Of a stretch of DNA of 64,000 bases, positions 48,209 to 57,083 are shown in pieces. Where the stretch lies: assembly GCF_003053745.1 (NCBI RefSeq), contig NZ_QAYE01000001.1, forward strand, positions 1 through 64,000, given 5' to 3'. Both the position numbers and the translations under genes were made by a program. The notes under the pieces are model-generated. The model was given only the letters and a program-made list of their open reading frames with translations, made no database searches and was not told where the DNA came from. How positions within the stretch are numbered: position 1 is the first letter of the stretch; each line of letters begins with the position of its first letter. Origin of the DNA: Sphingomonas faeni. Lineage in GTDB: Bacteria > Pseudomonadota > Alphaproteobacteria > Sphingomonadales > Sphingomonadaceae.

Positions 48209-49114
48209 GTGGCCGCGCGCGCGCCTCATGGAACGAACCAGCCGCCCAAGGTCATCGTCAAGAAGATCTATATCGAGGGGCATGGCGGCCATCACGGCGG
48301 CGCGTGGAAAGTCGCGTACGCCGATTTCGTGACCGCGATGATGGCGTTCTTCCTGTTGCTGTGGATCGTCGGCGCGACCACCGAGAAACAGCGCAAGGGC
48401 ATCGCCGATTACTTCGCGCCGACCATCCTCAACACGCGCTCGCTCGGGATCGGCGGCGGCGGGCTGTTCGGTGGCGAATCGATCCTCGACAAGAATCGCA
48501 TCGGGCCGAAGCCAGGACAGACCAGCATGGCGCAGCTTGCGATTCCCGATGCAGGGCTCGGGGGGCCATCGGCAGGGACGGGGCCCAAGGGTTCGCTGAA
48601 AAGCCGCGATGCGCTGACCAAGGAAGATCAGAAGAACTTCCAGGCGCTGCGTCGGCGCGTGCTCGGCGAGATGTCGGGCAATGCGAAACTGTCGCGCCTG
48701 CAAAACCATGTCCGCTTCGTGCCCACGCAGGACGGGATGCGGATCGATCTGGTCGACGACGCGGACTATTCGATGTTCGCGCTCGGCACGACCGCGCTTG
48801 ATCCGGAGGCGTCGGCGTTGATCGGCATGATCGCGGGATCGGTGCAGGGCATGCAGAACCCGATCATGATCCGCGGTCATACCGATAGCGTGCCGTATGG
48901 CGACCCACGTGCGATGAACAACTGGATGCTGTCCTCAGGCCGTGCCGAGGCGACGCGGCGGCGGCTGTTGTCGGGTGGTACGCCCGAGCAACGGTTCGAG
49001 CGGATCGAAGGCGTCGCCGACCGCGAACCGCTGATCGTGAAAGACCCCGCCGACCCGCGCAATCGCCGCGTTGCGATCACTCTACTCTACCGCCGCGGGC
49101 TGTTCGCCAAGTAA
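48209..49114 (+). CDS. motB: Flagellar stator protein MotB
   Basis: A peptidoglycan-anchored stator subunit, 301 residues from GTG 48209. The membrane helix has the proton-binding aspartate (WKVAYADFVTAMMAFFLLLW), followed by the plug region, a glycine-rich linker, and a full OmpA-like domain (NPIMIRGHTDSVPYG, LSSGRAEATRRRLLSGG, DPRNRRVAITLLYR). The N-terminal HGGHHGGAWK is a common alphaproteobacterial feature. A bidirectional terminator follows. Confidence 0.95.
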   Translation: MAARAPHGTNQPPKVIVKKIYIEGHGGHHGGAWKVAYADFVTAMMAFFLLLWIVGATTEKQRKGIADYFAPTILNTRSLGIGGGGLFGGESILDKNRIGPKPGQTSMAQLAIPDAGLGGPSAGTGPKGSLKSRDALTKEDQKNFQALRRRVLGEMSGNAKLSRLQNHVRFVPTQDGMRIDLVDDADYSMFALGTTALDPEASALIGMIAGSVQGMQNPIMIRGHTDSVPYGDPRAMNNWMLSSGRAEATRRRLLSGGTPEQRFERIEGVADREPLIVKDPADPRNRRVAITLLYRRGLFAK

Positions 49115-49144
49115 CGCAGCCGCGTTTCCAAGGCGCGCGCAACA

Positions 49145-49180
49145 AAAAAGGACCGGTGCCGCGAGGCGCCGGTCCTTTTT
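49145..49180. terminator. Bidirectional terminator between motB and mucR
   Basis: AAAAAGGACCGG(T)GCC pairs with GGC(G)CCGGTCCTTTTT around a GCGA tetraloop. The stem is flanked by A-run and T-run, so it can terminate both converging transcripts. Confidence 0.92.
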
Positions 49181-49200
49181 GTCGTCACTGGCCGCGTCGC

Positions 49201-49704
49201 TTATTCGGCGGCGGCGGCAGTGTCCGTCTTGCGCTTGCGCGTCGTCGTCTGCTGGGCAGGCGCCGATTCGGTCTTGCGCGGGCCGGGTTTGCGTCCGAGG
49301 CCGATCTTCTTCGCCATCGCACGACGGCTTTCCGAGTAGTTCTCGGCGACCATCGGGTAATCGGGCTTCAGGCCATAACGTTCGCGGTACTCGGCCGGCG
49401 TCATGCCGTGCGTCGCGAGGTGACGGCGCAAGGTCTTGTACGACTTGCCGTCGATCATCGAGATGATGTGATCCTTCGACGCGAGCGATTTGCGTGCCGT
49501 TACGGCAGGCGTGTATTCGGTCGCAGCTTCGACCGGAGCAGCTTCGGTGGTGGTGCCGAGCAACGTCGCGACGGTCTCATGCATCTTGCCGAGAAACGCG
49601 GGAACGTCATCAGCCGAACTCCGGGTATTCGGGTTGCCGAGCCATGCGATCGTCAATTCTGTTGCCAGCTCGACGGCATTCAGGTCGGTGGTATCTTCGG
49701 CCAT
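49201..49704 (-). CDS. MucR/Ros-family transcriptional regulator
   Basis: A 167-residue regulator from the ATG at 49704, chosen because GGAG lies 6 bp upstream; an ATG at 49716 has none. The MucR core is plain: TPAVTARKSLASKDHIISMI, SYKTLRRHLATHGMTPAEYR, ERYGLKPDYPMVAENYSESR. The two histidines of the zinc-finger-like region are present, but no cysteine precedes them (DHIISMIDG). Zinc binding of the Ros type is therefore doubtful. Members control exopolysaccharide and motility genes; its position between the two clusters fits that. A basic C-terminal tail (TTTRKRKTD) may aid DNA binding. Confidence 0.9.
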   Translation of the reverse strand: MAEDTTDLNAVELATELTIAWLGNPNTRSSADDVPAFLGKMHETVATLLGTTTEAAPVEAATEYTPAVTARKSLASKDHIISMIDGKSYKTLRRHLATHGMTPAEYRERYGLKPDYPMVAENYSESRRAMAKKIGLGRKPGPRKTESAPAQQTTTRKRKTDTAAAAE

Positions 49705-50040
49705 AGTATACTCCATTGTCTGCGGACGCCGTAACGACGTGCGACATCGGGTTCAACCATCCAAAGACGTTTTCAGCCCATTAAATTGTAAAAATCGACA
49801 TTGGAAGTGGGAACGGATGAAGATCGGTCCATTTCGATTGCTCTAAATTAAAGTTTCCGAGCATGAACAAAGCAGGCACGGCGAAGATATCGCGGGTCGC
49901 GGATGGCTGGACGCCTGTCGTCGCGGCGGATAGAACTCACGTGACGGTCGCGTGCGTATCGTCGGCCGCATCGATAGCTATCGTGCAACCTGTTCGGCAC
50001 GCGTCGTAGCTGCGATGCATCCTATCGAGAGAGTTTCCGC
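49705..50040. other. Intergenic region between mucR and the polysaccharide cluster
   Basis: 336 bp with divergent promoters expected. An AT-rich patch at about 49768-49855 (ATTAAATTGTAAAAATC, CTCTAAATTAAAG) stands out from the GC-rich surroundings. It resembles the T/A-rich sites preferred by MucR, so autoregulation or control of the cluster is plausible. No gene or terminator is seen. Confidence 0.45.
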
Positions 50041-51522
50041 ATGCTTTCAGGTCCCGACGGCGCGAACCGATCCGAACGTGCGAACCGACCCGCCGGCATG
50101 GGCGGGACCGCGAAGACGCTGTCGAAGGCGGGCGCCTATTCGGGCAGCGACTGGCTCGCCAAGCTCGGCAAGGGCAATGCGGACGACGACGCGCCGATGC
50201 TGAGAAGCGTCGGCGATCGCCTGATGCCGCTGCGGATCGCGATCCTAGCGCTGATTTCCCTCGTGATGCTCGGTCCGATCATGACCAATGTCGAGGGCGG
50301 CAATGGCGGCGAGGGAAGCGCCGTACGACAGATCGGCTATCTCGCCATCCTGGCCGGCACGATCTTCGCGATCCGCCCCTCGGCAAGCCCGAAGTCGCTG
50401 GTCGCATTCACTTGGCCGATGCTGCTGGCGCTCGCATGGTGCTGGATCAGCATATCCTGGGCGCTCGATCCGGGTACCGCATTCCGCCGTGTATTCCTGA
50501 CGACGCTGGTCGCGTGGATGGTGTTCAGTCTCGTCCGGCACGGCGGCTATCAACTGAACATCGACCTGCTTCGCTATTCGCTGCTCGCCGCGATCCTGAT
50601 CTCGTATCTCGTGGTCGTGCTGGATCCGATGGTAGGCATTCATCTTGAGGGTGAAGAACAGGCGATGGCGCTGATCGGTAATTGGCGCGGCTTTCTCGGT
50701 CACAAGAACTTCGCCGGCGCGGTGTGTGCGTTGTGCATCATCATGTTCCTGTTCGATGCGAAGCGTATCCGACCGACGATCCGCATCTTCGCGATCCTGG
50801 TGGCGGGATATTTCCTGTTCCGGTCGCAGTCGAAGACGTCGGGCGGCATGGTGGTGCTCGCCTCGGTCGGCGGCATCGTCTTCGAGACGGTCAGCATCCG
50901 GCTGCGTCGCTACATCATCCCCATCCTGATGATCGTCGGATCGGTCTTCTGGTTCCTGACCAGCGCCTATGCCGACATGGTCCAGTCCAACTTCCTCCAG
51001 CCAAAGGCATTTACCGGCCGTGGCCAGATCTGGGGGGCGCTGCTGAACTATGCCGGCGACCATCCCCTGCTCGGCGCAGGCTTCGGGTCGTTCTGGAACA
51101 TCCAGGGCAGCAGCCCGGTGTTCGAATACGGCCATGGCTATGTCACCAAGATCACCGTCGGCCATTCGGGGTATATCGACCAGCTCGTGACGGTCGGTAT
51201 TCCCGGTGTGCTGCTGATGGTCTTCGCGATGGCGGTCTGGCCGTTGGGGAGGCTGCTCGCGAGCGCCGACGTCGCGAAGGGGCGGGGCGCGCTGATCTCG
51301 GCGATGCTGATGTTCTGCATCGGCCATAACATCACCGAGAGCGGCCTGTTCGAGCGCGACGGCATCGTCAGCACGATCTTCTTCTTCGCGGTCGCGCTCG
51401 CGCATTATTGCACGATGGACGACAAGCGGACCGCACCGGTCAAGCAGGCGGGCGACGACGTGATGCGCGAACTGCGCCGCCGCAAGCGCAAGCATCGCCC
51501 GGTGCTTACCGCCGGCGAATGA
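50041..51522 (+). CDS. Wzy_C-type polysaccharide polymerase/O-antigen ligase family protein (1)
   Basis: A 493-residue polytopic membrane protein with about 10-12 helices. The N-terminal 60 residues are polar and cytoplasmic. The Wzy_C region includes NWRGFLGHKNFAGAVCALCI, TGRGQIWGALL, LGAGFGSFWN and GHSGYIDQLVTVGIPGVL. Family members either polymerise repeat units or transfer glycan chains. It opens the cluster and its 3' end overlaps the convergent acyltransferase gene by 17 bp. A GAGAG motif precedes the start. Confidence 0.88.
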   Translation: MLSGPDGANRSERANRPAGMGGTAKTLSKAGAYSGSDWLAKLGKGNADDDAPMLRSVGDRLMPLRIAILALISLVMLGPIMTNVEGGNGGEGSAVRQIGYLAILAGTIFAIRPSASPKSLVAFTWPMLLALAWCWISISWALDPGTAFRRVFLTTLVAWMVFSLVRHGGYQLNIDLLRYSLLAAILISYLVVVLDPMVGIHLEGEEQAMALIGNWRGFLGHKNFAGAVCALCIIMFLFDAKRIRPTIRIFAILVAGYFLFRSQSKTSGGMVVLASVGGIVFETVSIRLRRYIIPILMIVGSVFWFLTSAYADMVQSNFLQPKAFTGRGQIWGALLNYAGDHPLLGAGFGSFWNIQGSSPVFEYGHGYVTKITVGHSGYIDQLVTVGIPGVLLMVFAMAVWPLGRLLASADVAKGRGALISAMLMFCIGHNITESGLFERDGIVSTIFFFAVALAHYCTMDDKRTAPVKQAGDDVMRELRRRKRKHRPVLTAGE

Positions 51523-53464
51523 CCGGGTGACGTGCGAGGATCGCCGCCAGCGCAGCCTGAGCGCCGGCGGGCGTGAAGTGCGAATGATCGAAGTGTAGCG
51601 GCGTGCCATCGGCGGTGGTCAGGCGGCAGGTCGTGCCGCTGCACTCCGTGTCGATCGCAGAGGCGTAATCGGCGCCCGCTGCGCGGACCGGCCCCGCCAT
51701 CGCGCGATCGAGCGCGATACGGTCGGATAGGCGAAACCCGTCCGCGAGCGTCGGGTCGCCGTCCGCGTCCGATCGCACGATCAAGGTAGGCAGGTCCGCG
51801 TCATATTCGACCGAGGGCCCGATCACCAGGACCCGCGTTCCTCGCGCCCGCAGCCAGCGGATCGTGTCGAGCAGCGCCGGCTGTTCGAAGTCTAGCCACC
51901 GCGCGGAGAGCACGACCGTGTCGATCCGCTTGAAATTTAGCGTGTCGAACGCGGCGTCCATGGTCGTTCGGCAGGTTGGCAGGCCCTTCCCATGCAGCAA
52001 CGGCCGACACCCTGCCGCAGTCACCTGCACGATGTTCGCGCCCGGCAGCAGCGTGTGCAGCGCTTGCGAGAAGTGCGCGCCGTGGCTGTCGCCGAACAGT
52101 GCGATGTTGGGCTTGATCGCCGACAATTGCAGGCAGTCGGGCGAGAAGCCGTGGCCCGTCGGCAAGACGAAGCACCGATCCGTGCTGAATTGCCGTTTGC
52201 CCCCCTCCGTCGAGTCCCAGCCGAGATAACTGGCGGCCAGCGCCTGGCGCGGCGAGAGTGGGCGGATGTCGTCGGCCCTGGCGGCGATCGTCAGCCCGGC
52301 GATCGCCATCGCCGCGAGCAGCACGACTGCGACGGCGTGCGGGGCAAGACCCGATCCGCTGCGCCAGCGCCGGCTCGCCGGGCGCTCAACCAGCGCAAAG
52401 CTCAGCCATGCCGCGCCGAGCGACGCGCACAGCAGCCCGAAAGTCTCGACCGGCGCGAGCGTCGAGCCGTGGCGGATCTGGTAGAAGGCGATGATCGGGC
52501 GATGCCAGAGATAGGCCGAATAGGAGATCAATCCGACCGTCCGCAGCGGCCATGCCCCGAGCAGCCGTGCCGTCGGACCCTCGCCGCCATACGCCAGCAG
52601 CACCGCGGCCGCGACCGCGGGGGGCAGCGCGAAGGGAACGGGAAACGGCCAGCCGCTGCTGATCGCGATGCAGCTCGCGGCGATCACTGCGATGGCGAGG
52701 ATGCACAGGGTCGCTCGGATCGATCGGTTCGCGATCGTCGGTACGGCACCGAGCGCGACCAGCGCGCCAAGCGACAATTCCCAGATTCGCGCGGGCAGCA
52801 GGAAGAACGCGGCGGAAGGGTAGGTCGTCGCCAGCCACCCGCCGATCGCGAACGAGACAAGTGCGAGGCCGGCGATCACCTCCGCGAGACGTTGGCGCGA
52901 CAGCCCACGGAGAGACCAGAGCAACACAGGGTAGAGCAGATAGAATTGCTCCTCCACCGCCAGCGACCAGGTATGGACGAGCGGCTTGGCGTCGGACGCC
53001 GCCGCGAAATAGTCCGACGTCAGGTAGAAATAGACGTTCGACCCGAACACGCTGGTCGCCGCCGCGCTCCGTCCGAGATCGCGCAACTGGTTGGGCAGCA
53101 GGAGCACGCAGCCGAGTGCGAGCGTGACGGTCATCATCACGAGCAGCGCCGGCAGGATGCGGACGATCCGGTGGCGATAGAAGCGCGCGATCGAGAAGCG
53201 CGCCTCGGCGATGTCGCGCACCATGATCGCGGTGATCAGGAAGCCGGATATCACGAAGAAGATGTCGACCCCGACGAACCCGCCCCGCAACTTCGTCACG
53301 CCGCAGTGCAGCAGCAGGATCGGCAGGATCGCGAGCGCCCGCAACCCGTCGATATCCGGCCGGTAGCGAAGCGCGCGTCCGTCCTGCGGCGCCGACGTTC
53401 GCGTGCCTGCGGTCGCGGCCGATCCTGTCGCTATGCTCTCGCTCACTTGTACCGACGCCCCCAC
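51506..53464 (-). CDS. Membrane O-acyltransferase with C-terminal SGNH domain
   Basis: A 652-residue OafA/YrhL-type protein. Residues about 30-370 form the acyltransferase-3 membrane domain (RYRPDIDGLRALAILPILLL, IFFVISGFLITAIM). The C-terminal 280 residues form an SGNH-hydrolase-like periplasmic domain with GDSHGAHFSQ and the closing DHSHFTPAG. Such proteins add acetyl or other acyl groups to surface glycans. It is the only minus-strand gene in the polysaccharide cluster. The start (GTG 53464) is uncertain: no ATG occurs before the first membrane helix, and GTG 53446 is an alternative. Confidence 0.88.
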   Translation of the reverse strand: MGASVQVSESIATGSAATAGTRTSAPQDGRALRYRPDIDGLRALAILPILLLHCGVTKLRGGFVGVDIFFVISGFLITAIMVRDIAEARFSIARFYRHRIVRILPALLVMMTVTLALGCVLLLPNQLRDLGRSAAATSVFGSNVYFYLTSDYFAAASDAKPLVHTWSLAVEEQFYLLYPVLLWSLRGLSRQRLAEVIAGLALVSFAIGGWLATTYPSAAFFLLPARIWELSLGALVALGAVPTIANRSIRATLCILAIAVIAASCIAISSGWPFPVPFALPPAVAAAVLLAYGGEGPTARLLGAWPLRTVGLISYSAYLWHRPIIAFYQIRHGSTLAPVETFGLLCASLGAAWLSFALVERPASRRWRSGSGLAPHAVAVVLLAAMAIAGLTIAARADDIRPLSPRQALAASYLGWDSTEGGKRQFSTDRCFVLPTGHGFSPDCLQLSAIKPNIALFGDSHGAHFSQALHTLLPGANIVQVTAAGCRPLLHGKGLPTCRTTMDAAFDTLNFKRIDTVVLSARWLDFEQPALLDTIRWLRARGTRVLVIGPSVEYDADLPTLIVRSDADGDPTLADGFRLSDRIALDRAMAGPVRAAGADYASAIDTECSGTTCRLTTADGTPLHFDHSHFTPAGAQAALAAILARHPVIRRR

Positions 53465-53569
53465 TTGCGCCGTCGGTCTATAGCGGGTGGCGGCATGCTG
53501 CTAGGGCCGGCATGGACGCGCCTGCCGGGCGTTGCTACGCGCAGACGGCGGCGGGGGGCGGATCATCTG

Positions 53570-54742
53570 GTGACGGGTACGAACGACGAGCCTTCGCAAG
53601 CGGCGGATGCGCCGCGCCTTCGGGTGATGCACGTCATCACGCATCTCGACATGGGCGGCGCCGAGAATGTCGCGCTGGGGTTGATCGATGCCTTGCGCGA
53701 CCGGGTCGACTTCTCCTTGTTCGCAGTGCTGCGCCAGTTGCCGCTGAGCAAAGTCGGGCAGGACATGGCCGAGCGGCTGGCACGCTGGCACGTGCCGTTC
53801 CGGTTCGGCACGGAGCGCGGGTTCAAGTCGGGCGGCGTGGTCTTCGCGGCGCGGTCGCTCGCGCACGCGGTGGCCGAGCAGCGGCCCGACCTGATCCATG
53901 TCCATACCGAGATTCCTGAACTGACGCTGGCGGTGGCGGGTCTGATCTCGCGGCGCGTCCGTCGCACGCCGTTGCTGCGCACCGTCCATAACAGCGAGTT
54001 GTGGATCGCCTGGGGCGGCATCGGCCGATGGGTGACGCAGCGTCTCGCCAAGGCTGACGCGGTGGCGGTTTCGCGCAACGCCGCCAACGCCGACGCGGCG
54101 ATCGTCACGCGCGGCCGCCGACCGCTCGCCGACGTCATCTACAACGGCGTGTCGCCACCGGTGGCTTCTCCGATCGGGCGGGAAGAGGGCCCGGTACGCC
54201 TGCTGTTCGCGGGGCGGCTTGTCCACCAGAAGGGCGCCGATCTTTTGCCTGCCATCCTCCGACAGGCGCACGCGCGGACGACGCGTCGCGACGTCGTGGT
54301 GACGATCGCCGGCTCCGGCGCGATGCGAGACTCGGTGGCGCAGGGGCTTGAGGAGGGCCTGGCGGGCTGGGACGTCCGGATGACCGCGCCGATCGAGCGC
54401 CTGTCCGAACGCCTGCAAGAGTATGATGCAGTCCTGCTGCCGTCACGGTTCGAAGGGTTCGCGCTGCTCCCGCTCGAGGTGTTGATGGCAGGCATCGCGC
54501 TGGTGACGACCGATGCTCCGGGGCTCGATGAAGCGATCCCGGCCGATTATCCGTTCAAGGCCGCAGTTGACGACGTCGCGGGGATTGGCGCGCAACTGGC
54601 GAAGGTGATCGACGATCCGGCGACCGCGCGCGTCACTGCGGCACGTTACGGCGCAGACATCGCCCGCAGCTTCAGTCCGGAGGCGATGGCGTCCGCGTAT
54701 CTGGCACGCTATCGCTCGCGTGGGAATACGGGGGCAGAGTGA
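53570..54742 (+). CDS. Glycosyltransferase family 4
   Basis: A GT-B fold transferase of 390 residues from GTG 53570; an ATG at 53627 directly before HVITHLDMGGAENVALGLI is the main alternative. The C-terminal nucleotide-sugar domain has LLFAGRLVHQKGADLLPAIL and the E-x7-E region SRFEGFALLPLEVLMAG. It probably adds a sugar to a lipid-linked repeat unit at the inner face of the membrane. It is divergent from the acyltransferase and overlaps the following GT2 gene by four bases. Confidence 0.88.
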   Translation: MTGTNDEPSQAADAPRLRVMHVITHLDMGGAENVALGLIDALRDRVDFSLFAVLRQLPLSKVGQDMAERLARWHVPFRFGTERGFKSGGVVFAARSLAHAVAEQRPDLIHVHTEIPELTLAVAGLISRRVRRTPLLRTVHNSELWIAWGGIGRWVTQRLAKADAVAVSRNAANADAAIVTRGRRPLADVIYNGVSPPVASPIGREEGPVRLLFAGRLVHQKGADLLPAILRQAHARTTRRDVVVTIAGSGAMRDSVAQGLEEGLAGWDVRMTAPIERLSERLQEYDAVLLPSRFEGFALLPLEVLMAGIALVTTDAPGLDEAIPADYPFKAAVDDVAGIGAQLAKVIDDPATARVTAARYGADIARSFSPEAMASAYLARYRSRGNTGAE

Positions 54743-55749
54743 CGGTCGCAGTCGGGATCAAGGCGCTGAACGAGGCGGCGCATATCGACGCCGCGATCGG
54801 CAGCGCGCGCGCCGCGCTCGACCGGGTCGGCGGCGGTCTGGTCGTGCTCGCGGACAGTGGATCGTCCGACGCGACGATAAAGCTGGCGCAGGCGTATCCG
54901 GGCACGCGGATCGCGCAGCTTGCCGATCCTGCCGAGCGGTCCTGTGGCACGGGGGCGCAACTCGCGTTCCAGGCCGCGTCCGAGACTCCCGGCGTCGACT
55001 ATTTCTACCTGCTCGACGGCGACATGGTGCTCGACTCCGGCTTCCTCGAAGCAGGCATCGCGTTCCTCGAGGCGAACCCCCGTCACGCTGCGGTCGGAGG
55101 CCGCGTGCGCGAGGTCAACACCGACAGCATCGAGTTCGAACTGCGCGCGCGCAACGATCGCGTGAAGGGGAGCGCGGTGGCGGGCGATGTCGACCGGCTC
55201 GATTGCGGCGGGCTGTACCGCGTCGCCGCGGTGCAGCGCGTCGGGTATTTCGCCGACCGCAACCTCCACGCGTTCGAGGAATACGAGCTCGGCGCCCGGC
55301 TGCGCGCGGACGGCTGGCGACTGGCGCGGATCGACGTGCCCGCGGTCGAGCATCACGGGCACGCGACCGGCGGCTACCAGCTGATGTGGCGGCGGTTGCG
55401 CACCGGCTATGCCGGCGGGCCGGGCGAAGTGATCCGCGCCGCCTGGGGTCGCCCGCACTGGTCGCAGGTCCTGCGCGGGTTCGCCCAGTTGCGCTACAGC
55501 GTGATCGTCTATGGCTGGTGGCTGGCGATGCTCGCCGCACTCGCGATGGGGCAGGGGATCGCCTTGCTCGCGGTCGTGCTGCTGCCGGTCGCGTTCCTGA
55601 CGATGCGCCGCCGGAGCCTGCGGGTCGGGATCTACTCGCTGGTGACGTGGAACGTGATCGCGATCGGCATGCTCCAGGGCCTCGTCCGCGCGCGCCGCCC
55701 CGCCGGTGCGCCCGTTGCCGCGCGCGACCTGTCCGCGCCGGGGCGATGA
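54739..55749 (+). CDS. Glycosyltransferase family 2
   Basis: A GT-A fold transferase of 336 residues (GTG start overlapping the previous stop). VAVGIKALNEAAHIDAAIGS begins the nucleotide-binding domain; VVLADSGSSDAT and YFYLLDGDMVLD carry the metal-binding aspartates. One or two membrane helices follow near the C-terminus (VIVYGWWLAMLAALAMGQGI). The donor and acceptor are unknown. It ends in an ATGA overlap with the flippase gene. Confidence 0.88.
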   Translation: MTVAVGIKALNEAAHIDAAIGSARAALDRVGGGLVVLADSGSSDATIKLAQAYPGTRIAQLADPAERSCGTGAQLAFQAASETPGVDYFYLLDGDMVLDSGFLEAGIAFLEANPRHAAVGGRVREVNTDSIEFELRARNDRVKGSAVAGDVDRLDCGGLYRVAAVQRVGYFADRNLHAFEEYELGARLRADGWRLARIDVPAVEHHGHATGGYQLMWRRLRTGYAGGPGEVIRAAWGRPHWSQVLRGFAQLRYSVIVYGWWLAMLAALAMGQGIALLAVVLLPVAFLTMRRRSLRVGIYSLVTWNVIAIGMLQGLVRARRPAGAPVAARDLSAPGR

Positions 55750-57083
55750 GCACCGCCTCCGGCTATCTGGGCAAGTTCGTCTGGACGGCCGGCACCTTCG
55801 TCGTGTCCGCCGTGCTGAAGTTCGGGCTCAACATCGTCCTCGCTTATCTGCTCGCGCCGGAGATCCTGGGCGTGATGGTGGTCGTCAACGCGATCCGGCT
55901 CGGCGTCGAATTGCTGACCGATGTCGGCATCGAGCAGAACATCATCCACCACCGCGACGGGCTCGACCGGCAGTTTCGCGACACCGCCTGGACGCTGCAA
56001 TTGCTGCGCGGCGTGCTGTTGAGCCTGGTCTTCCTGATCGCCGCGCCATTCCTCGCGCACGCCTACGGCATCGACGTCCGCATCTTCCTGGTCGCGGCGC
56101 TGTCGCCGATGATCGGTGGCGCGCACTCGACCGCGATCTTCGTGCTGGTCAAGCAGATGGAGGTCCGCCGCCGCAACCTGTTCGAGCTGTCGTGCGAGGC
56201 GCTGGCGTTCGCGGTGCAGGTCGCGCTGGCGGCATGGTTGCGCTCGGTCTGGGCGCCGGTCATCGGCCTGGTTCTCGCGGTCGCCATCCGTTCGGCGCTG
56301 AGCTATCTGCTGCCAGACCCCGGCCAGCGACTCCGCTTCGACCGCGACGTCGTCCGGCGGATCATCCATTTCGGCAAGTGGATCGCGATCACGTCGCTGG
56401 TGATGTACGCCGCGACCAATCTCGATCGGCTGTATCTCGGCCGGGTCGCGCCGCTCGCGCTGCTCGGCATTTACGGCATTGCGCGTGCGATCGCCGAGCT
56501 GCCGACCACGCTCGCGCGGCGAATGAGCTATCAGATCATCTTCCCAGCGCTTGCCAGCGTTTCCGAAGGCGACCGGGCGGGGCAGATGGCGGCGATCGCC
56601 GGCTCGCGCGCGGTGTTCACGCTCGGCGTCTGCGCGGCGCTGGCGCTGGCGGCATCGGTAGCGGACGGCCTGATCCTGGTAATCTACGATCCGCGCTACC
56701 AGGCGGCGAGCTGGATGCTGTCGGTGTTGCTCGGCGGTGCGGTATTCGCGGTACTGTCCAACCTCAACGAGGCGTTGCTGCTCAGCGCGGGGCGGCCTTT
56801 CTATGCGAGCGTCGCCAACATGATGCGGCTGGCGACGCTCGCGGTGTTGTTGCCGACCGGCCACCGGCTCGCGGGCTTTCCCGGCGCGGTCGTCGCGGTC
56901 GCGGTCACCGAGCTGCTGCAATATGGCTATATCGCGGTCGGCCTGCACCGCGTGCGGATGAGCTTCTGGCGGCAGGACGCGCTCGCGATCGGGGCGGCCT
57001 GCGCGGTGTTCGCGGTGATGCTCGCGGTGCGCTGGCAGCTCGGGTTCGGCTCGCCGCTCGCGGGCCTCGGGAGGATCGGATGA
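55746..57083 (+). CDS. Wzx-type polysaccharide flippase
   Basis: A 445-residue membrane protein of the MATE/MviN-like exporter family that flips lipid-linked repeat units across the inner membrane. About 12-14 helices are visible; family-like parts are GTFVVSAVLKFGLNIVLAYL LAPEILGVMVVVNAIR and ELLTDVGIEQNIIHHRDGLD. With the Wzy_C proteins it marks the cluster as a Wzx/Wzy pathway. Both ends overlap neighbours by four bases. Confidence 0.88.
   Translation: MSTASGYLGKFVWTAGTFVVSAVLKFGLNIVLAYLLAPEILGVMVVVNAIRLGVELLTDVGIEQNIIHHRDGLDRQFRDTAWTLQLLRGVLLSLVFLIAAPFLAHAYGIDVRIFLVAALSPMIGGAHSTAIFVLVKQMEVRRRNLFELSCEALAFAVQVALAAWLRSVWAPVIGLVLAVAIRSALSYLLPDPGQRLRFDRDVVRRIIHFGKWIAITSLVMYAATNLDRLYLGRVAPLALLGIYGIARAIAELPTTLARRMSYQIIFPALASVSEGDRAGQMAAIAGSRAVFTLGVCAALALAASVADGLILVIYDPRYQAASWMLSVLLGGAVFAVLSNLNEALLLSAGRPFYASVANMMRLATLAVLLPTGHRLAGFPGAVVAVAVTELLQYGYIAVGLHRVRMSFWRQDALAIGAACAVFAVMLAVRWQLGFGSPLAGLGRIG

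Noticed and set aside
51992..54742. A 916-codon open frame ending in the GT4 gene
   Set aside because: Only the part from about 53570 has protein-family character; the rest is antisense to the acyltransferase gene.
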